This document shows, one piece after another, positions 1 to 9,426 of a stretch of DNA of 64,000 nucleotides. The DNA lies in NCBI GenBank assembly GCA_019752375.1, contig JAIEMG010000004.1, forward strand, positions 1-64,000, in the 5' to 3' direction. Position numbers and translations under genes: made by a program. Positions within the stretch are counted from its first letter, which is position 1. Every line of letters starts with the position of its first letter. The notes below the pieces were generated by a model. The model did not search any database, was not told the DNA's origin, and saw only the letters and a program-made list of their open reading frames with translations. The stretch is from Gemmataceae bacterium (GTDB lineage: Bacteria > Planctomycetota > Planctomycetia > Gemmatales > Gemmataceae).

Positions 1-1527
1 GGAACCGCCGGTGCCGCCCTTGCCGCCGTCGCCCCCTTTCCCTCCCGCGCCACCCGCCCCGCCCGCGCCCGCCTGTCCGCCGTGGCCACCAATCACGCTG
101 CCGCCGGAGAGAGAACCACCGACGATGTCCACCACGCCGGCGGCCACATAGATGCTGCCCCCCGCGCTGGCGCCGCCGCTGCCGCCTGCTCCCCCGGTGC
201 CTGCCTGGCTTCCGTCGAAGCCATTGCCTCCATGCCCGCCTCGGCCACCGGAACCCGTGCCGGTGCCGGTGCCGCCCCTGCCGCCCTTACCGCCCGCGCC
301 GCCGGTCCCGCCCGGACCGCCCGAGCCGCCGATGCCGCCTGCGCCGCCCTGCGCTTGATTGGTTGTAAACGCGACCGTCTGGAAATTGACCGTACCCGTC
401 ACGACATAGATGCCGCCGCCCGCGGCACTGCCGCCACTGCCGCCAGCACCGCCATTACCGCCCCGTCCAGCGAAGCCGACTGCATTGCCCCCCGCACCGC
501 CGTTACCGCCGGTGCCGTCGCTGGCGCTGCCGCCGGATCCACCGCTGCCGCCCGCGCCGGCCTTGCCACCCTTGCCGCCGATCCCGCCCTGGCCGCCGTT
601 GCCCCCCGTAGCCATGTTGCCACCGACGGAGCCCAGCGTGATCGTGAGCTGGCCCTGGGCCATGTAGATTCCGCCGCCCGCTGCGTTCCCGCCCTTGCCA
701 CCGATGCCGCCAGGGTGGCCAGGGCCGCCGGAACCTCCCGGTGCACCTGGTCCGCCGTCCGATCCACTGTCTCCGTCCGCGCCGGTGGTGCCGTTGCTTC
801 CCGCAAAGCCGCTCGATCCGGCCGCGCCATTGCCGCCGTTGCCTCCCAGCGCTCGGTTGGTGGTGACGGTTGAGCTGTTCAGATTCAGGCTGCCGCTCGC
901 CACGTAAATGCCGCCACCGTAGGCCGCGCCTCCATTACCACCGGCTCCGCCCGCGATGCCGTTGGCCCCGTTCGCGCCGACGGCGCTGTTGCTCTGCACG
1001 GCGACGTTGCTGAGGGTCACCTGTCCACCATCGATCAGCACGCCGCCGCCCAGAGCGGCGCTGCCGCCCAGCGCGCCGCCGTCCTGGGCCTTGCCATCCT
1101 TGATCGACAAGTTCTGGATGGTGATGCTTGTGCTCGACACATGGATTTCGAAAACACGACTGGCGTGGCTGCCGCTGATTGTCAGGCTGGATGCTCCCGG
1201 CCCCGTGACGGTGATAGCGTCGTTCGGGGCCGTGATGTTCAATTCACCGCCGATCAGTTGAATGATGCCCGTTGCGGAGATGGTGATGGAGTCACTTGTC
1301 TGTCCGCCGCTGTTGATCGCGTTAATGGCATAGCGAATGCTGTTCGGGTCGGCCGGATTGTCCGAGGTGTTGGTCACCGAATAGTTGGCCGGCGCGATGC
1401 GGTCTTCCAACACCTCCAGGATCGGCCGGAACGCTGGGGCCTGTTTTGCTCCGCGGAAGATCTTGTTGGCGGCAGGGGACGTTGGCCTGCGGCGACCGAG
1501 GAGGGAGAGGATCCAAGCACGTGCCAT
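1..1527 (-). CDS. Exported Gly-rich repeat protein (PGRS-like composition), 3' end outside window
   Basis: The frame is open from an ATG at 1527 to the window edge: 509 residues are seen and no stop. Residues 1-47 are a basic N-terminus ending in LEVLEDRIAPA, the LExLEDRxxPA signature common at the start of large exported planctomycete proteins. Residues ~50-150 look like beta-helix turns (IQNLSIKDG, GGGVLIDGG). Beyond that the chain is mostly GGxGG steps, interrupted four times by a GG(G/S)IY(V/M)xxG unit about every 80-90 residues. No enzyme motif is visible; a surface or extracellular structural role is inferred. AAAGGA lies ~10 nt before the ATG. The gene starts 35 nt after the TPR-sulfotransferase stop, so the two may be co-transcribed. 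Proline/alanine-rich frames on the other strand are mirror images of the Gly codons. Confidence 0.8.
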   Translation of the reverse strand, partial: MARAWILSLLGRRRPTSPAANKIFRGAKQAPAFRPILEVLEDRIAPANYSVTNTSDNPADPNSIRYAINAINSGGQTSDSITISATGIIQLIGGELNITAPNDAITVTGPGASSLTISGSHASRVFEIHVSSTSITIQNLSIKDGKAQDGGALGGSAALGGGVLIDGGQVTLSNVAVQSNSAVGANGANGIAGGAGGNGGAAYGGGIYVASGSLNLNSSTVTTNRALGGNGGNGAAGSSGFAGSNGTTGADGDSGSDGGPGAPGGSGGPGHPGGIGGKGGNAAGGGIYMAQGQLTITLGSVGGNMATGGNGGQGGIGGKGGKAGAGGSGGSGGSASDGTGGNGGAGGNAVGFAGRGGNGGAGGSGGSAAGGGIYVVTGTVNFQTVAFTTNQAQGGAGGIGGSGGPGGTGGAGGKGGRGGTGTGTGSGGRGGHGGNGFDGSQAGTGGAGGSGGASAGGSIYVAAGVVDIVGGSLSGGSVIGGHGGQAGAGGAGGAGGKGGDGGKGGTGGS

Positions 1528-1562
1528 GACGGAGAATTCCTTTAACGGGCGACGGATCGCCT

Positions 1563-3806
1563 TCAAGCAGTCGGCAACTGTGCGAACAGGGCGGCCAAAT
1601 CGTGCTCGTAATGCCGCCAGCGCGCCAGCGAGCGGCGGTAGATGGGCTGGCGCACCTGCGCGGCGCTGGCCGTGCGGACCGACCGGGCCGTTTTGTGGAA
1701 GGCGAGGCACGCCGGATCCCACTCCAGACCGCACCAGGACACCAGCCGGCGGGCCACCCCTTCCAGGTTGTCCACCGTTTCCTGATAGTCGATTTCGAGC
1801 AGCAACGTCGGCAGCGTCTGCCCCCAGTGCTCCATCATCCGCCGGTAGTCGGCGAAGCGGGCGGCGATGTGCCCTGGGTCATTGGCCCAGCGGACCTTGC
1901 GAAAGTTGGTCATCCAGCACGAGACGGCCACGTCGCGCAGGTCGCGACGGCAGTGGATGACGCGAGCGCTGGGGAACAGCACCGTGAGCAATCCCAGGGC
2001 CGAGTAGTTGTCGGGCATCTTGTCCACGACCCGCGCGGCCGTGCCCCCCAGCGATTGCAATCGGTCCAGGTAGTTGCCGACCATTTGCTGGACTGCCGCA
2101 TGGTCGAGCCGGTCCGCGCACGCCCAGGGCTTGCCCTGCACGCCCAGCAAGGCCGGCAGCGACTCGATCGCCGCGTGGGCGAGGGGCAGTTCACCGGCGC
2201 CATGGACCTGCGGATGCGAGGCGAGGATCTGTTCCACGAGCGTGGTGCCGGAGCGCGGGAGTCCCACGATGAAGATGGGCAATTCCGTGGCCACGCCCAT
2301 GCCCCGCGTCCGGGCGAACCAGACTGGCGTGCAGGCCGCGATCACGTCATCGATGAAATTGGAGTACTGGCCGGGATCATAGTTCAGGCCGTTCTTGCGC
2401 GCCTCCTCCAGGGCCAAGGCGTTGGCCTGCACCAAGTGCCGGGCGGCCGCCTTGTAGTCCTGGTTGGCATCGCACACTTGCGCCAGGGCAAAGAGCAACC
2501 CGCTCCGCTCCGGGTCGGCGGACTGGCAGCCCTCGATGACGCGCTCGAGAGCGGCCCGGTCGGCATCGGGCAGTCGGCCCCGCAGCAAGGTTGCCAGCTG
2601 GGCGTGGGCATTCAAATGGCCCGGTTCGTGGCGGAGCGCCGAACGAAAATGCTGCTCGGCCCGCTCGATTTGCCCCTGCTCGACCAGCACCGATCCCAGG
2701 TTGCTGTGCGCCGCGGCATAATCGGGGCTGAGGCGCAGGGCCTCCTGCAAATGAGAGGCAGCCTCGTCCGTTTGCCCGAGGCTGTGCAGGGCAGCTCCCA
2801 GGTTGTTGTGCGCCTTCGCATAACCGGGATGCAGGCTCAGGGCTTGCTGGAAGTGAACCACGGCATCGGTCAGCGCTTCCAGCTTCGCCAGCGAGTTCCC
2901 CAGGTTAAGGTGGGCCTCGGGCAGGTCGGGCCGCAAGCGCACCGCTTCCCGAAAGTGGCCTACCGCAGCCCGAATGTTGCCGAGGGCCTGAAACGCCAGA
3001 CCCAGATGGAAGTGTGTGCTGGCATGGTTCGGCTGGCGGCGCAGCACCTGCTGGTAGTGGGCCGCCGCTTCGTCCAGCCTCCCCTGCTCCCGGAGCAGAT
3101 ATCCCAGGCGAATGTGCGCTTCGTCCAGGTCGGGGCTGAGCCGGACGGCTTGCTGGTAGAGAGCGACCGCTTCTTCCCGATGGCGCTGACTCTCGGCGGC
3201 CAATCCTTTGAGGAAGTGCGCCTTCGCATGATCGGGCTGGAGCCGGAGCGCCTCCTGATGATGGGTCAGTGCCTCCTCCGGTTTACCCAACTCGAGAAGG
3301 GCGTTGCCCAGGTTGTAGTGCGCCTTGACGTAGCCGGGCCGGAAGCGGAGGGCGCTGCGATGATGGTCCGCCGCTTCGGCCGGTTTGCCCAGTTCCCGCA
3401 GCACGTTGCCCAGGTTGAGGTGCGCCTCGGCATAGTCGGGCTTGAGCCGCACCGCTTCGCGAAAGTGGGTCGCCGCCTCCTCCATCTTCCCTTGGTCCCG
3501 CAGCGCGATCCCCAGATTCGAGTGAAAGAACGATTGGTGGGGATCGAGTCGCAGTGCTTCCTGAATGTAGCCCGCCGCGATGAATGGTTGCCCGCGCTGC
3601 GAAGCCAGGACGCCCAGCATGTGCAGCGCGTCCGCGTTGGCCGGCGCCGCCTGCAACACCTGCCGGTAGCCTTGCTCCGCACGCTGCCGGTCGCCGGCCT
3701 GATGTGCCTGCAAGGCCGAACCCAGGAGCGCAGCCACGGATGGTTCCAGAGGTGCCTGGGCGCCCATGGCTGCTTCGGGGACGACGAGGGTGCGAGGGAT
3801 TGTCAT
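1563..3806 (-). CDS. TPR-repeat sulfotransferase family protein
   Basis: This is a 747-residue two-part protein. Residues ~40-440 are consecutive 34-residue TPR units (about eleven), recognisable by repeated AHxNLGxxL and EAxxHxxxALRxxP patterns. Residues ~509-747 are a sulfotransferase domain (Sulfotransfer_3 type). The 5'-phosphosulfate loop is IVGLPRSGTTL at ~513-523, and the 3'-phosphate-binding region includes RVIHCRRDLRDVAVS at ~615-629. By family it would transfer sulfate from PAPS to a tyrosine, sugar or other hydroxyl group, with the TPRs binding the acceptor; the acceptor is unknown. No signal peptide is evident, so it is probably cytosolic or peripheral. It lies directly upstream of the Gly-rich exported protein, which could be a substrate, but that is only positional inference. 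The start at 3806 is the first ATG; the MGAQ methionine 13 codons on is an alternative. Confidence 0.85.
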   Translation of the reverse strand: MTIPRTLVVPEAAMGAQAPLEPSVAALLGSALQAHQAGDRQRAEQGYRQVLQAAPANADALHMLGVLASQRGQPFIAAGYIQEALRLDPHQSFFHSNLGIALRDQGKMEEAATHFREAVRLKPDYAEAHLNLGNVLRELGKPAEAADHHRSALRFRPGYVKAHYNLGNALLELGKPEEALTHHQEALRLQPDHAKAHFLKGLAAESQRHREEAVALYQQAVRLSPDLDEAHIRLGYLLREQGRLDEAAAHYQQVLRRQPNHASTHFHLGLAFQALGNIRAAVGHFREAVRLRPDLPEAHLNLGNSLAKLEALTDAVVHFQQALSLHPGYAKAHNNLGAALHSLGQTDEAASHLQEALRLSPDYAAAHSNLGSVLVEQGQIERAEQHFRSALRHEPGHLNAHAQLATLLRGRLPDADRAALERVIEGCQSADPERSGLLFALAQVCDANQDYKAAARHLVQANALALEEARKNGLNYDPGQYSNFIDDVIAACTPVWFARTRGMGVATELPIFIVGLPRSGTTLVEQILASHPQVHGAGELPLAHAAIESLPALLGVQGKPWACADRLDHAAVQQMVGNYLDRLQSLGGTAARVVDKMPDNYSALGLLTVLFPSARVIHCRRDLRDVAVSCWMTNFRKVRWANDPGHIAARFADYRRMMEHWGQTLPTLLLEIDYQETVDNLEGVARRLVSWCGLEWDPACLAFHKTARSVRTASAAQVRQPIYRRSLARWRHYEHDLAALFAQLPTA

Positions 3807-4210
3807 ATGTAGAGGATTTTATGAGTCGCATCAATCGATTAGTCAATGGTTAAGCGCGCCGAACGCGCGTGTCAATCGAGGACTGGGACCGATCGACCAG
3901 ATTCTTTGTGCAGTTGCACTCCCACCGCAAAATTTTGAATTAGGCCGCAAAGACAGCAGCTATCAACAGGTCTTGAGCGAGGCGTAGCGAAGGGCTCATT
4001 TCAGAAGTCAGTCGGCGCCCAATCGCGCACCAGAGCAGCCCCCGGGCCGACGGTCGGGCTTGCGTCGCCCCATGGGGTGAGAAGGGCAGGCAATGAACCC
4101 GGCTCTGGTGGGCTATCCGGCCAAACGAGCATTTCACCAGCCCAACGGGCACGGCGTTTGCATCCATCCGCAACCAGAGTTGATCCGCACCCCCTGGCGA
4201 GGATGTTGTG
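3807..4210. other. Divergent intergenic region, no gene seen
   Basis: About 400 bp lie between the divergent sulfotransferase and YihY genes. They must hold promoters for both directions. Short open frames on either strand lack homology, ribosome sites and coding-like composition. I see no strong hairpin or repeat. Confidence 0.5.
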
Positions 4211-5122
4211 ATGTTATTGGGTGAGGTCTGGAGGATCCTGAAGGAAGCGGTGAAGGACTTTTCCGAGGACGACGCGATCGATCACGGCGCCGCTCTGGCG
4301 TTTTATACCGCTCTGGGGTTGGCCCCGCTCGTCTTGTTGTGCCTGTCGATCAGCGCCTTCTTTGGCGAGGGCACGTCGCAGGCGCTGATCGAGCAGGTGC
4401 GGTCCCTGATTGGCGGGCAGGCGGCGGAGGGCGTCGACTTGGTGGTGCGCAACGCTCAAGAGAAACCGGAGTCCGGCACGATCTCCGCCATCGTCGGCAT
4501 TGTGACGATCGTGTTCTCGGCCAGCGGCATCTTCGCGCAGTTGCAGTCCACGCTGAACCGCATCTGGCACGTCAAGCCCAAGGAAGGGGTTGCCGGCTAC
4601 TGGAACTGGGTCCGCTCGCGACTGTTGTCCATTGGCATGTTGCTGTCGGTGCTCTTCCTGATGCTGGTCTCGCTCGTCCTCAGCGCCGGAATCGCGCTGG
4701 TGTTGCCCACTACTGGTCCGATGTGGAACCTGGCGACGCTGGGATTCTCGACGATGTTGTTCATCGTCCTGTTCGCAATGATCTTCAAGTTTCTGCCCGA
4801 CGTCGAGATCCGCTGGCGGGACGTCTGGTTCGGGGCCACGGTCACGGCAATCCTCTTCGCCGTCGGCAAGTACTTCATCGGACTTTACCTGGGCCAGAGC
4901 GGCGTGGCGTCAAGCTACGGCGCCGCGGGGTCACTGGTGGCGCTGCTCCTCTGGGTCTACTACTCATCGCTTATCTTGTTCTTCGGCGTTGAAATAACGA
5001 AGGCGTACACCGAACTCCAGGGCACGGGGGCTCGCCCCGCTTCTCACGCGGAGTGTGCTCCCAACCCCGCGACGTCGATCGCCCTCACGCAGCCACGGGA
5101 CGGGGCGCCCACGCGGACATAG
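4211..5122 (+). CDS. YihY/BrkB family membrane protein
   Basis: This is a 303-residue inner-membrane protein with about six hydrophobic segments. It matches the YihY/virulence factor BrkB family in length and layout: a short cytosolic N-terminus with DHGAALAFYTALGLAPLVLL near residues 24-45, the conserved FSASGIFAQLQSTLNRIW region near 100-118, a central loop with WNWVRSRLLS, and a final GAAGSLVALLLWVYYSS segment. The family is sometimes misnamed ribonuclease BN; its molecular function is unsettled, with transport or envelope roles proposed. The ATG at 4211 is preferred over the GTG at 4208 because GAGGA lies 7 nt upstream of the ATG. The C-terminal ~40 residues are a polar Pro/Ala-rich tail. 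It appears to be transcribed alone. Confidence 0.88.
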   Translation: MLLGEVWRILKEAVKDFSEDDAIDHGAALAFYTALGLAPLVLLCLSISAFFGEGTSQALIEQVRSLIGGQAAEGVDLVVRNAQEKPESGTISAIVGIVTIVFSASGIFAQLQSTLNRIWHVKPKEGVAGYWNWVRSRLLSIGMLLSVLFLMLVSLVLSAGIALVLPTTGPMWNLATLGFSTMLFIVLFAMIFKFLPDVEIRWRDVWFGATVTAILFAVGKYFIGLYLGQSGVASSYGAAGSLVALLLWVYYSSLILFFGVEITKAYTELQGTGARPASHAECAPNPATSIALTQPRDGAPTRT

Positions 5123-5219
5123 ACCCATCCCGCGGTTTCTTGCCCCGTTAAGCAAGGAATCCACGCCGCAACTTAGTTCTACAACGCTAGGTTGAAAGCA
5201 GGATTCGTCATGAACGTCC

Positions 5220-5298
5220 GTAGCCGCAGGCTTCAGCCTGCGGAAGTGCGTCGAGGGGGCCGGCAGACGCCACTCCGCAGGCTGAAGCCTGCGGCTAC
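5220..5298. repeat. Inverted repeat, 25-bp perfect arms, each arm itself palindromic
   Basis: The arms at 5220-5244 and 5274-5298 are exact reverse complements separated by 29 bp. Each arm contains CCGCAGGCT-TC-AGCCTGCGG, a near-perfect palindrome. This is the layout of a REP/BIME-type element. It lies 97 bp after the YihY stop and may also act as a transcription barrier between the convergent genes. Confidence 0.85.
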
Positions 5299-5341
5299 AG
5301 ACACAGACGCCAATCCTTCCAGTGGACGTAGCGTTGTCGTA

Positions 5342-5632
5342 CTAGCGGATTCCCAGTTTCCGGCTTTCGCGGTCCATGGGCGCATCGGCGGGGTGCCACA
5401 GTTCCTGCTGGAGCCGGGCCCGCTCTTCCAGGATGGCGACCTTCTCGGGCGAGCCGGGCAGGGCGATCGTCGGCGCCGCGGTGTGCGCCTTGCCGTTGAA
5501 ATCGCTCACGCCGCGACGGGCAAACTTGCTGGTGGACGGGTAGAGGTCGCGGACGCCCGGCGTGTAGTAGCACGACCAGCACAGGCCACGGGGACGATTG
5601 CTGCGAACCTGATTGCAGTGCCGACACAACAT
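5342..5632 (-). CDS. Small zinc-ribbon-like protein, function unknown
   Basis: This 96-residue protein carries two C-x-x-C knuckles near its N-terminus (CRHC at 3-6 and CWSC at 18-21), a pattern typical of a small zinc ribbon. A conserved-looking segment YYTPGVRDLYPSTSKFARRG follows, then a charged C-terminal helix. I remember similar small proteins as common in Gemmataceae, without an assigned role. The start is the ATG at 5632 because AGGAGG sits 7 nt before it; a GTG nine codons further upstream has no such support. DNA, RNA or protein binding is possible but not shown. It is probably monocistronic. Confidence 0.6.
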   Translation of the reverse strand: MLCRHCNQVRSNRPRGLCWSCYYTPGVRDLYPSTSKFARRGVSDFNGKAHTAAPTIALPGSPEKVAILEERARLQQELWHPADAPMDRESRKLGIR

Positions 5633-5713
5633 GACACACCTCCTGGGACTTGTATGCACTCGTGAATGCGTCTGAATTCGTTGCTCTCGTGCCTCTTCCC
5701 CTCTAGAAACTGC

Positions 5714-6151
5714 TCAGGCAGCCGCGTTTCCGTCGTCGGCTGCGTTGTCGGCCTTATCGCTTTCGCAAATCCGCTGGGCCAGCGTGCGATTGACTTCCGG
5801 CAAGAGTTGCGTGCGTGCTTCGGCCCGCGGCGTGTCGTCGAACCAGTTCAGGAACCAGCGACATGCGGCGGGCTCGCCCAGCCGCTGATCCGCCTCGAAA
5901 CAGGCGCGAGCGAAGAAGTCTTCCACGTCGGATACCGTTTCCAACCCTTCCCCCTGCCAGCCGCAGTAACCCAGCACGCACGCCGCCTCGACCGGCCAAT
6001 CGCGCACGCACTCCAGCGGCGGGGGGGATGTCGTCGCTCCCTGGATCAACCGCGCGTCATCGCCCTGTAGGGCCCGTTGCAACGCCGTCAGAGCGGCAAT
6101 CGAGAGCTGGGGGGCCAGTCCATCGCGCCACACTTTGCGCCAGCTTTCCAT
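5714..6151 (-). CDS. Hypothetical protein
   Basis: This is a 145-residue soluble protein rich in Trp, Cys and acidic residues, with no recognised domain. Recognisable blocks are LIQGATTSPPP, WPVEAACVLGYCGW and CRWFLNWFDDTPR. It has no signal peptide and no membrane segment. The ATG at 6151 (MESWRK) is chosen because AAAGGAG lies 8 nt upstream; the longer frame to 6226 adds 25 unlikely residues from the AT-rich region. I know of similar uncharacterised proteins in Gemmata-like genomes but cannot name a function. Confidence 0.55.
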   Translation of the reverse strand: MESWRKVWRDGLAPQLSIAALTALQRALQGDDARLIQGATTSPPPLECVRDWPVEAACVLGYCGWQGEGLETVSDVEDFFARACFEADQRLGEPAACRWFLNWFDDTPRAEARTQLLPEVNRTLAQRICESDKADNAADDGNAAA

Positions 6152-6911
6152 GATCGGTCTCCTTTGCGGCCACAGTTCTCGAGATGCTAGTCGGGCGCTT
6201 TCACTGACCGCATAGATAATATACATGCGTACATTATCCGTGTCAATCGGTTTATCGTTCTTTTTGTTATTAAATTAATACTAAATTAATTTATTTAATT
6301 ATTAATGACATTTATTAAACTTAATTGAGTTGCTAAAATTGACATAAATATACAATTATGAACATCGTCCGGCGTTTGCGAGGATGTGGTGGAACCCCAG
6401 CATTTAGTCAACTTGTCGGGGGAGTCGCAGTGCGGGTTGGCGTTGTCCTAAAAAGATGTGGTGGCCAGGACAGTAGCGGTCAAGAGAAGTGATTTATCGC
6501 ATGGTCATCGAGGTCATGAACTGCTTTGCAATGCCAAGTTGATTTGCTAGAGTCCGCTGGAGAAGTTCGACAGGCCGTTTCCTAACGCGGGGGACGGGCG
6601 CAAAACAGTTCATGACCCCACAACAGGGCGGCTGAATCGCGGGTCGGGGCGTTCAAAGCCAAAGGCGAGTTTTCAGCTTCCAGCCCAATTTTTCTCGCGA
6701 AAACGCCAGGCCCTGGGCAGGATGAAACCTTCGACAGTCATCCGTCCATCGGCTCTGTCTTCGCAGTCTATTAACACTTATACATTTATTGTGTGATTTC
6801 ACCTATTCAAGTGACAGCAAGCGATCGATATCGGTATCCTATTTCTTTAGAGGCGATGGCCTCCCTGCCTTCACGGCTCCTGCCTCCGATCCCACCTGCC
6901 GCGAGTCAGTC
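6152..6911. other. Gene-free region with an AT-rich island at ~6235-6365
   Basis: About 760 bp lie between divergent genes. Positions ~6235-6365 are strikingly AT-rich (runs of TTATTAAATTAAT type) in otherwise GC-rich DNA, the remainder being normal composition. No convincing ORF, tRNA or long hairpin is seen. The frame from 6789 to 6911 extends the next gene upstream but precedes a clear signal peptide, so I do not count it as coding. Promoters for the flanking genes should lie here. Confidence 0.5.
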
Positions 6912-9413
6912 ATGAAACGGATTGTCACCTTCACCCTGATGGTGTTTCTATTTCCCGAAGCGGCACGGGCGACGGACGGCGAGCGAATGCCGCTCTTCAG
7001 CCGGCATGTCGTGCCTCTGCTGAGCCGGTTGGGCTGCAACGCGGGCGTCTGTCACGGCTCGGTCAAGGGGCAAAATGGCTTTCGCCTTTCGCTATTTGGC
7101 GTTGACCCCGCCGTGGATCACCACCGAATCGTCCGCGAGGAAATGGGACGCCGCTTCGACGTTGTCCATCCCGACAACAGCCTCTTCCTGACGAAGGCCG
7201 CCGGCAAGGTTTCTCATGGCGGCGGCAAGCGAATGGACGTTGGCAGCCCGGAATATCAGACGCTGCGAAACTGGATTGCCGGCGGAGCCCGACTCGATGA
7301 CGCCAGCCGGTCGAACCTGACGCGACTGACCGTGACGCCGGCCCAGCAGACGCTCAAGAACGGCGAAGGCTTCGCCTTGAAGGTCGAGGCGACCTTTGCC
7401 GACGGCAGTAAGGAAGATGTGACCGACCTGTGTACCTTCGAGGCGCGCGATCCGGCGGTCGCTTCGGTGGACGCCAGCGGGAGAGCCAAGGCGACCGGCG
7501 TCGGGGACACCGCCCTGGTAATTCGCTACCGCGCCGAGCCGGTGATGACGATGGTCCTGGTGCCCGGCGAGGCGAGGGGCAACTTCCCGGAGGTCAAGGA
7601 GCACAACTTTGTCGACAAGCACGTGCTCGACAAGCTTCGCCTCCTCCAGATTCATCCTGCACCGCTTTGCGACGATATCACCTTCCTTCGCCGGCTCTCC
7701 CTGGACGTGACGGGGAGCTTGCCGACGCCCGAAGAGATCCGCGCGTTCCAGGCGGACAAGGACGCCGGCAAGCGGACCAAGAAGATTGACGAGCTACTCG
7801 GCCGCTCCGGGCACGCGGCCCTCTGGGCCACCAGGTTCTCCGACCTGCTGAAGCCGGGCAACTACTTCGCCAACGCCGGACTGCAGGAGTTGCCGAGCAG
7901 TCGCCGGTTCTACGAATGGCTGCGTGCCCGCCTGCAGGAAAACACGCCCTACGACGAGCTGACGGAACGAATCCTGCTGGCCACCAGTCGCGATGGCCGG
8001 TCCGAAGAGGACTGGGTCAAGGAAATCCAGGCGCTGGCGGAAGAGGAAGCCAAGCCCGGCCCCGGCATGGCTGCCTACTCTGGCCGTCGCACGCTCGATC
8101 TCTACTGGCAACGGACCAATGCGGCAGGGGTGAAGGGCACGCTGCAAATCACGCACGCGTTCCTGGGGCTGCGCATGGAGTGTGCCCAGTGCCATCGGCA
8201 TCCCAACGACGTCTGGCAACAGGACGACCTGCTCAGCTTCGCCAACTTCTTCATGCGCGTATCGGCCGGCGGGGGCAACGCCTCCAGTCCCGGCGTCATC
8301 AAACAGGCCGACAAGCTAACGGGCGAAGTCAAGGACCTGAAGGACGAGCTGAAGAAGCTCACCGACAAGGCGAAGGACAAATCGCTCCCCAAGGAGGACA
8401 TGGTCAAGCTTCAGCAGGAAGCCAAGGGCCTGAGCGACCGGGTCAAGATGCTGGAAGACATGGGCAAGCGCCTGAAAGCGACCGAGATCCACACCGCGGC
8501 CAAGGGCGGTTTTGCCAGCGTCACCAGTCCGCTGGGCAAGCAGGAGTCGAAGCAGTATCGCCTGCTGGGCAGCAAACAGCCCGAAACGGTGTCGGCCGAC
8601 GAGGATCCACGGCTGCCGGTGATGGCCTGGCTTCGACAGCCCGACAATCCGTTCTTCGCCAAGGCGATCGTCAACCGCGTCTGGGCCCACTACTTCGGCC
8701 GCGGCATCGTCGATCCGCCCGACCATTTGTCGCCCTTGAACCCGCCCTCGCATCCGGAGCTGCTGGCGGAGTTGACGACGGGATTCATTGCCAACAAGTA
8801 CGACCTGAAATGGCTGCACCGCACCATCCTCCATAGCCGGACCTATCAGCAGAGCGCGCGGACCAACGCGACCAGCAAGACCGACACGCGGAACTACGCG
8901 TCGTTCTACCCCCGCCGGCTGCCCGCCGAGGTCCTGGTCGATGCGCTCAACCACGCGACGGGCGGCAAGGAGACCTATCCCGCCGAGTTGCGGTTGCCGG
9001 CCGATGCCCGCGCGATCGAGGTCGCCGGCAGTGTCGAGGCCGGCAAGGAACGGGCGTCGCTGGCCTACGCTTTCCGCATCTTTGGCCGGCCGCTTCGTGC
9101 CGGGGACGTCCAGTGCGACTGCGAACGCGACAGCACGCCGACCGTTGTGCAGACGCTCTACCTCGCCAACCATCCGCGCGTGCTTGAGAAGATTAACAGT
9201 CAACAGGGACGGCTCGCCCAGATCACCAAGGACCTGGCCGACGACGGCAAGCGTATCGAGGAGTTGTTCCTGTGGACGTTGAGCCGACTGCCCACCGACG
9301 AGGAACGACAAGCGTGCTCGACCTTGTTGAAGGAAAGCAGTTCCACCAAGCAAGGGATGCAGGACCTGCTGTGGAGCCTGTTGAATACCAAGGAATTCTT
9401 GCTGAACTACTGA
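6912..9413 (+). CDS. Secreted PSCyt1/Big2/DUF1549-DUF1553 (PSCyt2-PSD1) protein
   Basis: An 833-residue exported protein of a family very abundant in planctomycetes. It has a signal peptide (1-20, ending AARA), then a PSCyt1-type heme-like motif CNAGVCH (42-48). A bacterial Ig-like (Big2) region follows at ~128-215, then DUF1549 from ~230 with a second motif CAQCH (424-428). A Lys/Glu-rich coiled-coil insertion sits at ~465-525, and DUF1553 runs from ~565 to the end. Family knowledge associates these with periplasmic or paryphoplasmic electron transfer or polysaccharide handling, but the function is unproven. The DUF1501 gene begins 13 nt downstream, the usual pairing. The start is the ATG at 6912 because it directly precedes the signal peptide; an upstream frame to 6789 is not credible. 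Confidence 0.88.
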   Translation: MKRIVTFTLMVFLFPEAARATDGERMPLFSRHVVPLLSRLGCNAGVCHGSVKGQNGFRLSLFGVDPAVDHHRIVREEMGRRFDVVHPDNSLFLTKAAGKVSHGGGKRMDVGSPEYQTLRNWIAGGARLDDASRSNLTRLTVTPAQQTLKNGEGFALKVEATFADGSKEDVTDLCTFEARDPAVASVDASGRAKATGVGDTALVIRYRAEPVMTMVLVPGEARGNFPEVKEHNFVDKHVLDKLRLLQIHPAPLCDDITFLRRLSLDVTGSLPTPEEIRAFQADKDAGKRTKKIDELLGRSGHAALWATRFSDLLKPGNYFANAGLQELPSSRRFYEWLRARLQENTPYDELTERILLATSRDGRSEEDWVKEIQALAEEEAKPGPGMAAYSGRRTLDLYWQRTNAAGVKGTLQITHAFLGLRMECAQCHRHPNDVWQQDDLLSFANFFMRVSAGGGNASSPGVIKQADKLTGEVKDLKDELKKLTDKAKDKSLPKEDMVKLQQEAKGLSDRVKMLEDMGKRLKATEIHTAAKGGFASVTSPLGKQESKQYRLLGSKQPETVSADEDPRLPVMAWLRQPDNPFFAKAIVNRVWAHYFGRGIVDPPDHLSPLNPPSHPELLAELTTGFIANKYDLKWLHRTILHSRTYQQSARTNATSKTDTRNYASFYPRRLPAEVLVDALNHATGGKETYPAELRLPADARAIEVAGSVEAGKERASLAYAFRIFGRPLRAGDVQCDCERDSTPTVVQTLYLANHPRVLEKINSQQGRLAQITKDLADDGKRIEELFLWTLSRLPTDEERQACSTLLKESSSTKQGMQDLLWSLLNTKEFLLNY

Positions 9414-9426
9414 CCGGGAGTAACCC

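Noticed and set aside
82-1261. Long Pro/Ala-rich plus-strand open frames
   Set aside because: They are antisense mirrors of the Gly-codon repeats of the minus-strand gene; the minus frame has a ribosome site, an LExLEDRxxPA signature and protein-like sequence.
3940-4173. 77-residue minus-strand ORF in the 3.8-4.2 kb gap
   Set aside because: No ribosome site, no recognisable protein pattern.
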